This document shows, in pieces, positions 15,336 to 23,792 of a stretch of DNA of 64,000 nt. The notes under the pieces are model-generated. The model searched no databases. It was given only the letters and a program-made list of their open reading frames with translations, and was not told the origin of the DNA. Made by a program: the position numbers and the translations under genes. Every line of letters begins with the position of its first letter. The stretch's first letter is position 1. The DNA lies in the NCBI GenBank assembly GCA_947365965.1, contig CANAZG010000002.1:62001-126000 (forward strand). The letters are read 5' to 3'. The DNA comes from an uncultured Clostridia bacterium (GTDB lineage Bacteria; Bacillota; Clostridia; Oscillospirales; Oscillospiraceae).

Positions 15336-16018
15336 TGCGAAACCGCTTTGACCAGCAGCTGGAGACGCTGCACCAGGAGCTCATGGCCATGGGGGCCATG
15401 TGCCAGGAGGCCATTGCCGCCGCAGCGGCGGCCCTGCTGGACCGCGAGCCGGCCATGGCTGAAATCGCCATCACCCGGGAGGTGGAGATCGACCGCCAGG
15501 AGCGGGAGATCGAGAGCCTATGCATGGCCCTTCTGCTCCGGCAGCAGCCCGTGGCCCGGGACCTGCGCGCCGTGTCCTCGGCCCTGAAGATGATCGGGGA
15601 CATGGAGCGCATCGGGGATCAGGCTGCGGATATCGCCGAGATCTCCCGCCACCTGGGCTCCGGCTGTCCCCTGCCCGGCCAGATCCACATCCGGGACATG
15701 GCCCAGGCTGCGGCCAGGATGGTGGACGGCAGCGTGGAGGCGTTTATAAAAAAGGATTTGCAGGCGGCCCAGGACGTGATACAATATGATGACGTAGTGG
15801 ACGAGCTGTTCCTCCGGGTCAAGGAGGAGCTGACGGAGCTCATCCGCCGGGATGCCGCCGGGGCGGGAGAGGCCCTGGATCTGCTCATGGCGGCCAAGTA
15901 TCTGGAGCGCATCGGCGACCACGCCGTCAATCTGGCGGAGCGGGTGGCCTACTCCATCACAGGGAAGGTGCGGGCGCAGAGCGCCCCGGGGGAAAGTGCC
16001 TATGATTTACTTTGTTGA
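15335..16018 (+). CDS. phoU: Phosphate signalling regulator PhoU
   Basis: The 227-residue all-helical protein has two PhoU repeats, each with a metal-site motif: KMIGDMERIGDQAADIAE in the first and KYLERIGDHAVNLAERV in the second. PhoU links the Pst transporter to the PhoR kinase and restrains the Pho response when phosphate is plentiful. It overlaps pstB by one base and phoP by 17 bases. Confidence 0.95.
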   Translation: MRNRFDQQLETLHQELMAMGAMCQEAIAAAAAALLDREPAMAEIAITREVEIDRQEREIESLCMALLLRQQPVARDLRAVSSALKMIGDMERIGDQAADIAEISRHLGSGCPLPGQIHIRDMAQAAARMVDGSVEAFIKKDLQAAQDVIQYDDVVDELFLRVKEELTELIRRDAAGAGEALDLLMAAKYLERIGDHAVNLAERVAYSITGKVRAQSAPGESAYDLLC

Positions 16019-16679
16019 GGACGACAACAGCATCCGCAAGCTGGTACTCTACTCCTTGACCAGCGCGGGACTGGAGGCGGAGGGGTTCGCCCGGCCCTCC
16101 GCCTTCTGGGCCGCCCTGGAGCGGCGGACGCCGGAGGTGGTGCTGCTGGACATCATGCTGCCTGAGGAGGACGGCATCTCCATTCTGAAGAGACTACGGG
16201 AGAGCCGGCGCACCCGGTCCGTCCAGGTGATTCTCCTCACCGCCAAGGGCAGCGAGTACGACAAGGTGGTGGGCCTGGACGCGGGGGCGGACGACTACGT
16301 CTCCAAGCCCTTCGGCATGATGGAGCTGATGGCCCGGGTCCGCTCCGCCCTCCGCCGGGTGGGGGACAGGCCCCCGCCCCAGGGCGTTCTCACCCTGGGC
16401 GCGCTTACCGTGGACCCGGCCCGCCACGTGGTCCGGGTGGGGGAAAACGGCGTAACCCTCACCCTCAAGGAGTTCCAGCTGCTGGTCCTCCTGATGGAGC
16501 GCCCGGGGGCGGTGCTCACCCGGGACCAGCTGCTCAGCACCATCTGGGGCTACGACTTCGACGGGGCCAGCCGCACGGTGGACGTACATATCCGCACCCT
16601 CCGCCAGAAGCTGGGGGAGGCGGGGAACCTGATCCAGACCGTCCGGGGCATGGGCTATAAGATCGAGGAGACGCCATGA
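16002..16679 (+). CDS. phoP: PhoP/PhoB-type response regulator
   Basis: The 225-residue protein has a receiver domain with acidic residues E6-D8, phosphoacceptor D50, T80 and K102, and an OmpR-type winged helix (about 130-223) ending VDVHIRTLRQKLGEAGNLIQTVRGMGYKIE. It should bind TTAACA-like repeats and control pst genes. The start overlaps the end of phoU and the stop overlaps the next start (ATGA). Its place in the operon supports phosphate as the signal. Confidence 0.9.
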   Translation: MIYFVEDDNSIRKLVLYSLTSAGLEAEGFARPSAFWAALERRTPEVVLLDIMLPEEDGISILKRLRESRRTRSVQVILLTAKGSEYDKVVGLDAGADDYVSKPFGMMELMARVRSALRRVGDRPPPQGVLTLGALTVDPARHVVRVGENGVTLTLKEFQLLVLLMERPGAVLTRDQLLSTIWGYDFDGASRTVDVHIRTLRQKLGEAGNLIQTVRGMGYKIEETP

Positions 16680-18325
16680 CCAGGAGAATTTTCCGCACCA
16701 GCCTGCTGGTGGGGCTGGCGGCCCTGGCCCTCAGCGCGGGCCTCTTCAGCTGGGCCCTGGTCCGCCACTTCACGGCCAAGGTCTGCGAGGAGCTGATGGT
16801 GGAGGTCCGTCTGGCCGCCCAGGGGGTGCGTCTGGGGGGGCGGGACTACCTGGAGGCGGTGGAATCCGCCAACCGCCTGACCTGGATCTCCGGGGACGGC
16901 GCGGTGCTCTTCGACTCCTCCGCCCAGGCGGAGCTCATGGCCAACCACCTGGCCCGGCCGGAGATCCAGGACGCCCTCTCCCGGGGACTGGGCCGGGACA
17001 GCCGCCTGTCCGACACCCTCTCCGAGCGAACCATCTACGTGGCCCTGGCCCTGGAGGACGGCACGGTGCTCCGGGTGGCCAGCCGGCAGAAGTCCGCCGC
17101 CGCCCTGCTGGCGGCGCTGGCGCCGGAGGCGGCCCTCATCGTGGCGGCCACGGCCCTCCTGGCCGCCCTGCTGGCGGGGCCCCTGGCCCGGCGGATCATC
17201 CGGCCCATTCTGGAGCTGGATCTCAGCCGTCCGGATCAATGCCGGTGCTACGAGGAGCTGACGCCTCTGCTGAGCCGCCTGCGCACCCAGCAGGAGACCA
17301 TCCGGGCGCAGACCGACGAGCTGCGCCAGCGCAGGGAGGAGTTCACCGCCATCACCGAGAATATGAGCGAGGGCTTTCTCCTCATTGACCGGCGGATGAA
17401 TCTGCTCTCCTGCAACGCCAGCGCCCTGCGGCTGCTGGGCGCGCCGGAGGCGGAGCCGGGGGAGAGCGTGCTGGGGCTGAGCCGGGCGGAGGACTTCCGC
17501 CGGACGGTGGAGGGGGCCCTCTCCGGCCGCCACGGCGAGGCCCTGCTGGAGGGGGAGGGGGTGTGCTGCCAGCTGCTGGCCAGCCCGGTGAGCCACCAGG
17601 GACGCCCCGCCGGGGCGGTGGTGGCCATCCTGGACGTGACGGAGCGGCAGCGGCGGGAGGCCCTGCGCCGGGAGTTCACGGCCAACGTCTCCCACGAGCT
17701 GAAGACCCCCCTCACCTCCATCTCCGGCTTCGCGGAGCTGATGAAGGGCGGTCTGGTGCCCCAGGAGACCGTGCCCGAGTTTGCCTCGGACATCTACCGG
17801 GAGGCCCAGCGGCTCATCGCCCTGGTGGAGGACATCATCCATCTCAGCCAGCTGGACGAGAACGCCGTGCCTGCGGCCCGGGAGACGGTAGATCTCTGGA
17901 CGCTGGCGGAGGAGGCGCTGGCCCGGCTGGCCCCGGCGGCCGCCCGGGCGGACGTATCCCTCTCCCTGGAGGGGGAGCCGGCGGCGGTGGAGGGGGTGCG
18001 CCACCTGCTGGAGGAGATGCTGGGCAATCTGGTGGACAACGCGGTAAAGTACAACCGCCCCGGAGGCGCGGTGACCGTCTCCGTGGGGCGGCGGGAGGGG
18101 CTTGCCCGGCTCACGGTCCGGGACACGGGCATCGGCATCCCCCCGGCCCACCAGCCCCGGGTGTTCGAGCGGTTCTACCGGGTGGACAAGAGCCACTCCC
18201 GGGAGGTGGGCGGCACAGGCCTGGGCCTCTCCATTGTCAAGCACGCGGCGGCCTACCACGGCGCGGCCCTGGAGCTGGAGAGCCGGGAGGGGGAGGGCAC
18301 GGCGGTGACGGTGCAGTGGCGGTAG
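16676..18325 (+). CDS. phoR: PhoR-type sensor histidine kinase
   Basis: The 549-residue protein has an N-terminal membrane span, an extracellular sensor of about 110 residues, a second span around 145-165, a PAS domain (about 225-325, ITENMSEGFLLIDRRMN), a HisKA domain with H340 in VSHELKTPL, and a HATPase domain with NLVDNAVKYN, DTGIGIP and GGTGLGLSIVKH. It phosphorylates the response regulator encoded upstream. A usual HAMP stretch between span and PAS is short and hard to define. Confidence 0.92.
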   Translation: MTRRIFRTSLLVGLAALALSAGLFSWALVRHFTAKVCEELMVEVRLAAQGVRLGGRDYLEAVESANRLTWISGDGAVLFDSSAQAELMANHLARPEIQDALSRGLGRDSRLSDTLSERTIYVALALEDGTVLRVASRQKSAAALLAALAPEAALIVAATALLAALLAGPLARRIIRPILELDLSRPDQCRCYEELTPLLSRLRTQQETIRAQTDELRQRREEFTAITENMSEGFLLIDRRMNLLSCNASALRLLGAPEAEPGESVLGLSRAEDFRRTVEGALSGRHGEALLEGEGVCCQLLASPVSHQGRPAGAVVAILDVTERQRREALRREFTANVSHELKTPLTSISGFAELMKGGLVPQETVPEFASDIYREAQRLIALVEDIIHLSQLDENAVPAARETVDLWTLAEEALARLAPAAARADVSLSLEGEPAAVEGVRHLLEEMLGNLVDNAVKYNRPGGAVTVSVGRREGLARLTVRDTGIGIPPAHQPRVFERFYRVDKSHSREVGGTGLGLSIVKHAAAYHGAALELESREGEGTAVTVQWR

Positions 18326-18373
18326 AGGGGACGGGCTGCCCGGAGATTTCGGTGGAATCCGGCTATTTTTTCC

Positions 18374-18402
18374 TTGCGGGCCGGCGGTTTTTCTGATATA
18401 AT
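18374..18402 (+). promoter_or_regulatory. Promoter of the zinc-ribbon protein gene
   Basis: TTGCGG, a 17-base spacer and a perfect TATAAT lie 49 bases before the ATG at 18452. Confidence 0.6.
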
Positions 18403-18451
18403 GAGCCAACTAAGGTATGGATTCGGTCTGTGCGTGAAAAGGAGTGCGATT

Positions 18452-18748
18452 ATGTCAAAACGCTGCCCCGACTGTCACCGGCTCAACGACGACGAGCGCA
18501 TCTACTGCGCCTTCTGCGGGGAACCGCTGGACAACAATGTCCGGATGATTAAGAACCTGGAGAAGGAGATCTCCGCCGGGCCCAAGGGGGCGGCGCAGTC
18601 CGCCTCCCGGAAGAGCGATGACGGCGACGATGATTACGAGTACATCCCGTCCCTGAAGGCGCAGCGGAAGAAGGGCAGCGCCGCGCCCTGGCTGATCCTT
18701 CTGGCCGCTGCGGCGGCGGTCGTCCTGTGGTTCTTCCTGAGCCGGTAA
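18452..18748 (+). CDS. Zinc-ribbon protein with a C-terminal membrane anchor
   Basis: The 98-residue protein opens with a rubredoxin-like zinc ribbon, CPDC at residues 5-8 and CAFC further on, followed by an acidic linker (KSDDGDDDYEY) and one C-terminal hydrophobic segment (PWLILLAAAAAVVLWFFL). It is therefore probably tail-anchored with the ribbon in the cytoplasm. No function is known for such proteins. The ATG follows AAAAGGAG at a good distance. Confidence 0.75.
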   Translation: MSKRCPDCHRLNDDERIYCAFCGEPLDNNVRMIKNLEKEISAGPKGAAQSASRKSDDGDDDYEYIPSLKAQRKKGSAAPWLILLAAAAAVVLWFFLSR

Positions 18749-18807
18749 AGCCGGCAGCGCCCGCTCCCGCATGTGACGGCTCCCCCGGAGTACGGGGCGG
18801 AATCGGC

Positions 18808-18849
18808 AGAGGCTGCTCTCTTGAAAATAGAGAGCAGCCTCTGATTTTT
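18808..18849. terminator. Bidirectional terminator between convergent genes
   Basis: A 13-bp perfect stem (AGAGGCTGCTCTC, loop TTGAAAATA) is followed by a T-rich tail on the plus strand. It sits between the zinc-ribbon gene and the phosphoglucomutase gene, which converge. Confidence 0.85.
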
Positions 18850-18855
18850 CTTTTC

Positions 18856-20541
18856 TCAGTGGGATCTGCGGTCCATCAGGGCCCCAGCGGCCTCCTCCAG
18901 CGCGGCCAGGGCCCCGGCGGCCTCCTCCTCTGTCCGGCCCCGGACGGACAGATACAGCTTCAGCTTCGGCTCCGTGCCCGAGGGCCGCACGATCACCTTT
19001 CCCTCTCCGGCCAGCCGGAACTCCAGCACATCCGCTGGGATGAGGCCCGTGCCCTCCCGGAGGTAGTCGGTGAAAGCCTCCACCCGCTGCCCGGCAATCT
19101 CCGCCGGAGGCGCGGTCCGCAGGCCCTCCATCAGGGCCCCCATGGCCGCCATGCCGTCCTGGCCCTCAAAGGCGCGGCTCATCAGACCGCTGCGGTAGAA
19201 GCCGAACCGCTCATAGAGGGCGTTCATGGCGTCCAGCAGGGTCATGCCCTGACCGGCGTACCAGGCCGCGCACTCGCAGGCCAGCATGACGGCGTTCACC
19301 CCGTCCTTGTCCCGGACGTGGGCCCCGGAGAGGTAGCCGTAGCTCTCCTCAAAGCCGAAGAGGAACCGCTCCGCCCGGCCCTCCGCCTCCAGAAGGCCGA
19401 TCTGCTCGCCGATGTACTTGAACCCCGTCAGAGTCCGGCGCAGCTCCACGCCGTAGGCCGCCGCCACAGGGGCGGCCATGTCCGTGGATACGATGGTGGT
19501 GACAGCCACAGGGTCCGCCGGCATGGCGTTCCGCTCCCTCCGGGTGCGGCACAGGTAGTCGAAGAGGAGCACGCCCATCTCGTTGCCCGTGATGAGCCGA
19601 TAGCCCCCCTGGCCGTCGGGCACCGCCGCGCCCATGCGGTCGCAGTCCGGGTCCGTGCCCAGGAGCAGGTCCGGCTTCACCTGGCCGCACAGGGCCAGCC
19701 CCCGCGCCATGGCCTCCCGGATCTCCGGGTTGGGGTAGGGACAGGTGGGAAACCGGCCGTCCGGGGCCTCCTGCTCCGGCACCACGGTCAGCTCTGTCAC
19801 GCCCATCTTCCCCAGCAGCTTCTTCACGCACTCCAGGCCCGAGCCGTTGAGGGGGGTGTACACCAGCTTCAGCCGGCTCACGTCGTTGCCGGGCCGCAGG
19901 GCCAGCACCGCGTCCACAAAGGCGTCCAGGCAGTCCTCGCCAATGGGGCGGATCAGGCCCTGGGCGGCGGCCTCGCCGTAGTCCGCCAGCTTCACGCCGT
20001 CAAAGCAGTCGGTTTTCTCCATGGCGGCCAGAACCCTCTCCGCCGCCTCGGGGGTGATCTGGCAGCCGTCCGCGCCGTAGACCTTGTAGCCGTTGTACTG
20101 GGCGGGGTTGTGGCTGGCGGTGACGCACACGCCGGCCCCACAGCCCAGGTACCGCACCGCCCAGCTCAGGGCCGGGGTGGGCTCCAGACGGGGGTAGAGG
20201 TGGGCGGTGATGCCGTTGGCCGCCAGGACCCGGGCCGTCTCCCGGGCAAAGAGGTCCCCCTTCAGCCGGCTGTCGTGGGCGATGGCCACGCTCTTGGGCA
20301 GACCGGAGGCGTTGAGGTAGTCGGCCAGCCCCTGGGTGGCCCGGCGGACGGTGTAGATGTTCATGCGGTTGGTCCCCGCCCCCAGCACGCCCCGCAGACC
20401 GCCGGTGCCAAAGGCCAGATGGCGGTAGAATCGGTCCGAGACCGCCGCCTCGTCCGTCTCCACGGCCCGCAGCTCCTGGAGCAGGTCTGGGTCCTCCCCT
20501 GCGCGGTCCAGCCACCGCGCCAGCTCTGATGTGTAATTCAT
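18856..20541 (-). CDS. pgcA: Phospho-sugar mutase (phosphoglucomutase PgcA type)
   Basis: The 561-residue protein has the four-domain alpha-D-phosphohexomutase layout: phosphoserine S143 in TASHNP, the metal loop GTDPDCDRMG, the sugar loop GFEESYGYLSG and a C-terminal phosphate loop RPSGTEPKLKLYL. It interconverts glucose 1- and 6-phosphate, feeding UDP-glucose and glycogen pathways; phosphomannomutase or phosphodeoxyribomutase activity is also possible. The ATG at 20541 follows GAGGAAACGCAGT; longer in-frame starts run through the promoter and lack a ribosome site. Confidence 0.93.
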   Translation of the reverse strand: MNYTSELARWLDRAGEDPDLLQELRAVETDEAAVSDRFYRHLAFGTGGLRGVLGAGTNRMNIYTVRRATQGLADYLNASGLPKSVAIAHDSRLKGDLFARETARVLAANGITAHLYPRLEPTPALSWAVRYLGCGAGVCVTASHNPAQYNGYKVYGADGCQITPEAAERVLAAMEKTDCFDGVKLADYGEAAAQGLIRPIGEDCLDAFVDAVLALRPGNDVSRLKLVYTPLNGSGLECVKKLLGKMGVTELTVVPEQEAPDGRFPTCPYPNPEIREAMARGLALCGQVKPDLLLGTDPDCDRMGAAVPDGQGGYRLITGNEMGVLLFDYLCRTRRERNAMPADPVAVTTIVSTDMAAPVAAAYGVELRRTLTGFKYIGEQIGLLEAEGRAERFLFGFEESYGYLSGAHVRDKDGVNAVMLACECAAWYAGQGMTLLDAMNALYERFGFYRSGLMSRAFEGQDGMAAMGALMEGLRTAPPAEIAGQRVEAFTDYLREGTGLIPADVLEFRLAGEGKVIVRPSGTEPKLKLYLSVRGRTEEEAAGALAALEEAAGALMDRRSH

Positions 20542-20684
20542 ACTGCGTTTCCTCCTGGTGGATGTGTTTTTTGCGGACAAGCGCCGCCTTCGGCGGGCCC
20601 GGGCCCCTGGGGACTGTGAGAAAAAAGAAAAACGGAACGGCTCCTGTCTGCGGCTGCCGGCGCGCCGGCGGCCCTCCTGCCGCA

Positions 20685-20713
20685 AGCATACCATGGGCGG
20701 CGGGAAAAGGCAA
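20685..20713 (-). promoter_or_regulatory. Promoter of the phosphoglucomutase gene
   Basis: On the minus strand TTGCCT, a 17-base spacer and TATGCT lie about 145 bases before the start codon. The -35 box lies in an imperfect hairpin (GAAAAGGCAA with TTGCCTTTTC). Confidence 0.55.
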
Positions 20714-20770
20714 GCCGCTTTTGCCTTTTCTCCCACTGGGCGGAGATTTTCCGCGCGATGCCGGGGACCA

Positions 20771-20799
20771 TTGACGAACGGGACCCTGTCCGGTATAAT
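20771..20799 (+). promoter_or_regulatory. Promoter of the membrane protein gene at 20833
   Basis: TTGACG, a 17-base spacer and TATAAT lie 33 bases before the ATG. Confidence 0.75.
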
Positions 20800-20832
20800 A
20801 AAGGCGTTATAATCGGTGAACGGAGGGGAAAC

Positions 20833-21573
20833 ATGGGATTTTTTTATAACTACGACGAGGTTCCCCAGGAGGGCCAGCCCAGGAAGCGGGGCCTGGCCCG
20901 GCTGTGGGAGATGCTGGGCCGGGACTTCATGTCCTTTTTTGTGGCGGGCTTTCTGGCCCTGGTGGGGATGCTGCCCCTGGCCGGGGGCACGGTGTTCGCC
21001 CTCTACGTCCGCAGGGCGGCTCTGGCCCCGATCCTGGGGCTGGCGGGGGGCCTGATCGCGGGGCCCCAGCTGTGCGCCCTGGCGGACGCCATTCTCCGCT
21101 CTCTCCGGGATGATTCCGGCTCCTGGTGGAGGGCCTACAGGCAGGCTTGGCGGCGCAGCGTCCGGGCGGCCCTGCTGCCGGGCGCACTGGGGGGATCGCT
21201 GCTGAGTACGCAGATCTTCCTGCTCTTTTCTGCCGGGGTCCTGGGGAGCCCCGCCCCCGTGGGCGTCGCACTGATGACGGGACTTCTGCTGACGCTGGGG
21301 CTTTCATCCTACCTGTGGCCCCTGCTGGCCCTGACGGAGCTGCCCTTCCTTCCGCTGATAAAGGACGCTGCCCTGCTCTTTCTGGCCCAGCTGCCCCGCA
21401 GTCTGGCCGCCCTGGCGGTGGTGGGGCTCTACTGGGGCGTGGTCCTCTGGTTCTTCCCCCTGGCGGCGCCGATGCTGCCCCTCACCAACCTCTGGCTGCC
21501 CACCCTGCCCGCGGTCATGCTGGTCTACCCGGGCATTGAGCGGGCCTTCCATGTGGAGGAGAAGCCGCAATAG
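20833..21573 (+). CDS. Multi-pass membrane protein, distantly DUF624-like
   Basis: The 246-residue protein has a soluble N-terminal stretch (MGFFYNYDEVPQEGQ) and about six hydrophobic segments. The layout FVAGFLALVGMLPLAGGTVFAL, then LCALADAILRSLRDDSGSWWRAYRQAWRRS, resembles the first half of DUF624 proteins such as the one at 649, but the TIGPATAAL signature is missing. Function unknown. It is a single gene with its own promoter and terminator. Confidence 0.7.
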   Translation: MGFFYNYDEVPQEGQPRKRGLARLWEMLGRDFMSFFVAGFLALVGMLPLAGGTVFALYVRRAALAPILGLAGGLIAGPQLCALADAILRSLRDDSGSWWRAYRQAWRRSVRAALLPGALGGSLLSTQIFLLFSAGVLGSPAPVGVALMTGLLLTLGLSSYLWPLLALTELPFLPLIKDAALLFLAQLPRSLAALAVVGLYWGVVLWFFPLAAPMLPLTNLWLPTLPAVMLVYPGIERAFHVEEKPQ

Positions 21574-21585
21574 AGGAAATAGGCG

Positions 21586-21617
21586 CGGGCCGTCCCGGAC
21601 GGGGCGGCCCGGTTTTT
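21586..21617 (+). terminator. Terminator of the membrane protein gene
   Basis: An 11-bp GC-rich stem (CGGGCCGTCCC with GGGGCGGCCCG, one G-U pair) is followed by five T. Confidence 0.8.
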
Positions 21618-21715
21618 GGTGTGGCGGGGGGCGGCGCATCGCCGGCGGCGTAAGGCGCGGGGGCGGGACGCTGCCCATCCCTGCAAAGGCGGGTCTCGCA
21701 GGATGCCCGATTGAC

Positions 21716-21753
21716 GAAAAAGGTCCCGCCGTCCCCGGAGGGACAGCGGGACC
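21716..21753 (-). terminator. Terminator of the yitT-type gene
   Basis: On the minus strand GGTCCCGCTGTCCC pairs with GGGACGGCGGGACC around a TCCG loop and is followed by TTTTT. Confidence 0.85.
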
Positions 21754-21761
21754 CGCGTTTT

Positions 21762-22646
21762 CTAGGACAGGCGGCGCTCGAAGTTGGTGCTCACATGGAC
21801 GCCCTCCTGGACGATGAAGAAGGCCTTGGGGTCAATTCTGTGGAGGGCCTCCCGGAGGTCGTCGATCTCGTACTTGTTCATGCACACGCACAGGATGTGG
21901 GTGGCCTCCCCGGTGTAAACGCCCTTGCCCTCCCAGCGGGTGATGCCCCGGTGGAGGTTCTCCATAATGAACTGCCCCAGCTCCGGGCTGTCCTGCTTGG
22001 TGAAGATGAGCACCTGCACCGTCACGCTCTGGCGGTGGGACCGATCCATGGCCACGGCGTTGAAGATGGTGTTGAGCACCGAATAGATCAGGGTAGGCAG
22101 ATCGTAGAGGACCCAGCAGGCGGCGAACAGCACCGCGTTGAAAATCAGGTTGAACCGCCCGACAGTTACCTTCGCCCCCCGCTTGGCCAGGTACAGACCC
22201 ATCAGGTCCACCCCGCCGCCGCAGCAGCCGCTGGTGAGGGTGAGGCCCACCCCGGTCCCGGAGATAACGCCCCCCAGCAGGCAGCCGGTGAGCATGTCCT
22301 CCACAATGGGGGCGGCCGGCACGGGCACAATACTGGCAAAGAGGGAGTAGGCCGTGGAGCAGATGAGGGTGTTGCGGAAAAAGACCTTCCCCATGGAGCG
22401 GTAGGCCAGGATCAGCAGGGGCACGTTGAAGGCGTACATGATGACGCCCGCCAGCTCGAACTGCATGGACTGGATGCCCAGGGCCATCATGATGACGGAC
22501 CGCAGCAGCTGACACAGCCCCATGAGCCCCCCGGTAATGAGCCCCAAAGGCGCGACGAACAGGTTGATCCCCAGCGCGTAGATCAGCGCCCCCAGCACGG
22601 CTGCGGTGAGCCGGCCCCAGTTGGTGCGCATGGCGGTATTAATCAT
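21762..22646 (-). CDS. YitT family membrane protein
   Basis: The 294-residue protein has five to six N-terminal membrane segments of the DUF161 type (GALIYALGINLFVAPLGLITGG and the glycine-rich TSGCCGGGVDLMGLYLAKR) and a C-terminal cytoplasmic DUF2179 domain (about 215-285, VTVQVLIFTKQ and GVYTGEATHILCVCMNKYEI). The role of the family is not settled. It is a single gene with its own promoter. Confidence 0.9.
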   Translation of the reverse strand: MINTAMRTNWGRLTAAVLGALIYALGINLFVAPLGLITGGLMGLCQLLRSVIMMALGIQSMQFELAGVIMYAFNVPLLILAYRSMGKVFFRNTLICSTAYSLFASIVPVPAAPIVEDMLTGCLLGGVISGTGVGLTLTSGCCGGGVDLMGLYLAKRGAKVTVGRFNLIFNAVLFAACWVLYDLPTLIYSVLNTIFNAVAMDRSHRQSVTVQVLIFTKQDSPELGQFIMENLHRGITRWEGKGVYTGEATHILCVCMNKYEIDDLREALHRIDPKAFFIVQEGVHVSTNFERRLS

Positions 22647-22686
22647 TGGTTATGTCCTCCCTCATGTGTGGCTTCTGCCAACATGG

Positions 22687-22715
22687 AGTGTAACAGATTA
22701 CCAGCTATATTGCAA
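22687..22715 (-). promoter_or_regulatory. Promoter of the yitT-type gene
   Basis: TTGCAA, a 17-base spacer and TACACT lie on the minus strand, 40 bases before the start. The -35 box overlaps the end of the sigma-like gene. Confidence 0.5.
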
Positions 22716-23009
22716 GTACCTTTTGATCCGCGCCCGGCCCCGGGCCAGGGTGCGGGACACGGCGGACTTGGTGATGCCCAGCTCCTGGGCGATCTGGGGC
22801 ATGCTCATGCCCTGGTCGTAGTAGAGCTGAAGCATCTGGGCCTGCCGCCCGGTGAGCTCCGAGGCCCGCACACGCCGCAGATTCCGCCGCAGCCGGTCCA
22901 GCTGGTCGGCGTTGTCCTCGCTGTTTTCCCGCTCCCAGACCGCCAGATCCGCCAGAACGGAGCTGGCCCGGCGGCCGGTCCTGCCTCTCTTAGAACGTAT
23001 ATCTGTCAT
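22698..23009 (-). CDS. Sigma-70 region 4-like helix-turn-helix protein
   Basis: The 103-residue protein has a basic, helical N-terminal half and a C-terminal helix-turn-helix (about 52-98, ELTGRQAQMLQLYYDQGMSMPQIAQELGITKSAVSRTLARG) that matches sigma-70 region 4. There is no region 2, so it cannot act as a complete sigma factor. Phage-derived or RNA-polymerase-binding regulators of this form are known. It is the last gene of a three-gene operon and its start overlaps the previous gene by 20 bases. Confidence 0.75.
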   Translation of the reverse strand: MTDIRSKRGRTGRRASSVLADLAVWERENSEDNADQLDRLRRNLRRVRASELTGRQAQMLQLYYDQGMSMPQIAQELGITKSAVSRTLARGRARIKRYLQYSW

Positions 23010-23220
23010 TTTTGTGATACCTCCTGTCGTAATACCGCTCCAGCACCAGAGCGATCTCCCGCGTGTCCCTCTGGAGGACCTTCAGCTCCCGGATGCGCTG
23101 CTCCAGCCGGCCCCGCTCCGCGGGCTGGGCTTGCCGGGCCTCGTCCCGCAGGGAGATGATCCGCAGCCGGATCATCTCCGCGCTCTGCCGGTAGCCGGCG
23201 GCCATTCGCAGCAGCGTCAT
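22990..23220 (-). CDS. Small helical protein of unknown function
   Basis: The 76-residue protein (MTLLRMAAGYRQSAEMIRLR and so on) is predicted to be two long charged helices, probably a coiled-coil hairpin, rich in Arg, Glu and Leu. I do not recognise a family. It overlaps the zinc-ribbon gene upstream by four bases and the sigma-like gene downstream by 20 bases. It is therefore likely to work with them, but the task is unknown. Confidence 0.6.
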   Translation of the reverse strand: MTLLRMAAGYRQSAEMIRLRIISLRDEARQAQPAERGRLEQRIRELKVLQRDTREIALVLERYYDRRYHKNDRYTF

Positions 23221-23417
23221 GGCTTCGCCTCCCCGCACACAGACCGAAAGGCCGCCAGCTCCTCCAGGGCCCAGGCCGCCGCGCAGCTCCGGCACAGGGG
23301 GCGGCCCCCCAGCAGCCAGCGGGCGTCCCCGGGGTACAGCTCCCCGCCGCAGCGGCCGCAGATGCCCGCCGGGTAGGCCCTCTGGCGGTCCCGGCGGCGC
23401 TTGTGGATGATTTGCAA
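23217..23417 (-). CDS. Small zinc-ribbon protein
   Basis: The 66-residue basic protein contains CGRCGGELYPGD and CRSCAAAW, giving a CxxC...CxxC zinc ribbon like those of DksA/TraR or phage zinc proteins. A good AAGGAGG site lies about 15 bases before the ATG. It is the first gene of the three-gene operon with the helical protein and the sigma-like protein. Function unknown. Confidence 0.65.
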   Translation of the reverse strand: MQIIHKRRRDRQRAYPAGICGRCGGELYPGDARWLLGGRPLCRSCAAAWALEELAAFRSVCGEAKP

Positions 23418-23448
23418 AAAAATTCCTCCTTAAATCCCGATTTAGAGG

Positions 23449-23477
23449 TTGACAAATCGGAGAAATTCTGCTATTAT
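23449..23477 (+). promoter_or_regulatory. Promoter of the tRNA-Thr/tRNA-Tyr unit
   Basis: A consensus TTGACA, 17-base spacer and TATTAT end 19 bases before the tRNA-Thr. Confidence 0.8.
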
Positions 23478-23496
23478 ACTACACGTTGCTGAACGT

Positions 23497-23572
23497 GCTG
23501 GTATAGCTCAGTTGGTAGAGCAGCTGATTTGTAATCAGCAGGTCGGGGGTTCGAGTCCGTCTACCAGCTCCA
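23497..23572 (+). tRNA. tRNA-Thr (anticodon TGT)
   Basis: A complete cloverleaf is visible: acceptor GCTGGTA with TACCAGC, D-arm GCTCAGTTGGTAGAGC, anticodon loop TTTGTAA inside GCTGA/TCAGC, T-loop GGTTCGAGTCC, and an encoded CCA. Anticodon UGU reads ACA and ACG. Confidence 0.97.
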
Positions 23573-23607
23573 CCTCTCTCCGTGCCAACAGCATCAAAAT
23601 TGCATAT

Positions 23608-23692
23608 GGGAGCGTTCCCGAGTGGCCAAAGGGGGCAGACTGTAAATCTGTTGTCTTCGACTTCGGTGGTTCGAATCCACCCGCTCCCACCA
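23608..23692 (+). tRNA. tRNA-Tyr (anticodon GTA)
   Basis: This is a class II tRNA of 85 bases: acceptor GGGAGCG with CGCTCCC, anticodon GTA in CTGTAAA, a long variable arm (GTCTTCGACTTCG region), T-loop GGTTCGAATCC and an encoded CCA. Confidence 0.97.
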
Positions 23693-23694
23693 CA

Positions 23695-23726
23695 CCGGCG
23701 CAAGCGTATGCTTGCGTCGGTTTTTT
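23695..23726 (+). terminator. Terminator of the tRNA pair
   Basis: CCGGCGCAAGC pairs with GCTTGCGTCGG around a GTAT loop and is followed by six T. Confidence 0.85.
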
Positions 23727-23792
23727 GCCGCAAATCCGCCCCCTGACCGGCGTGTCTCCCTCCTCTCCAGCGGCCTGTCCCCTCTTTGTTTA

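Noticed and set aside
23479..23733. Minus-strand frame with GWIRTTEVEDNRFTVCPLWP
   Set aside because: It is antisense to both tRNAs; the phrases are typical translation artefacts of tRNA sequence.
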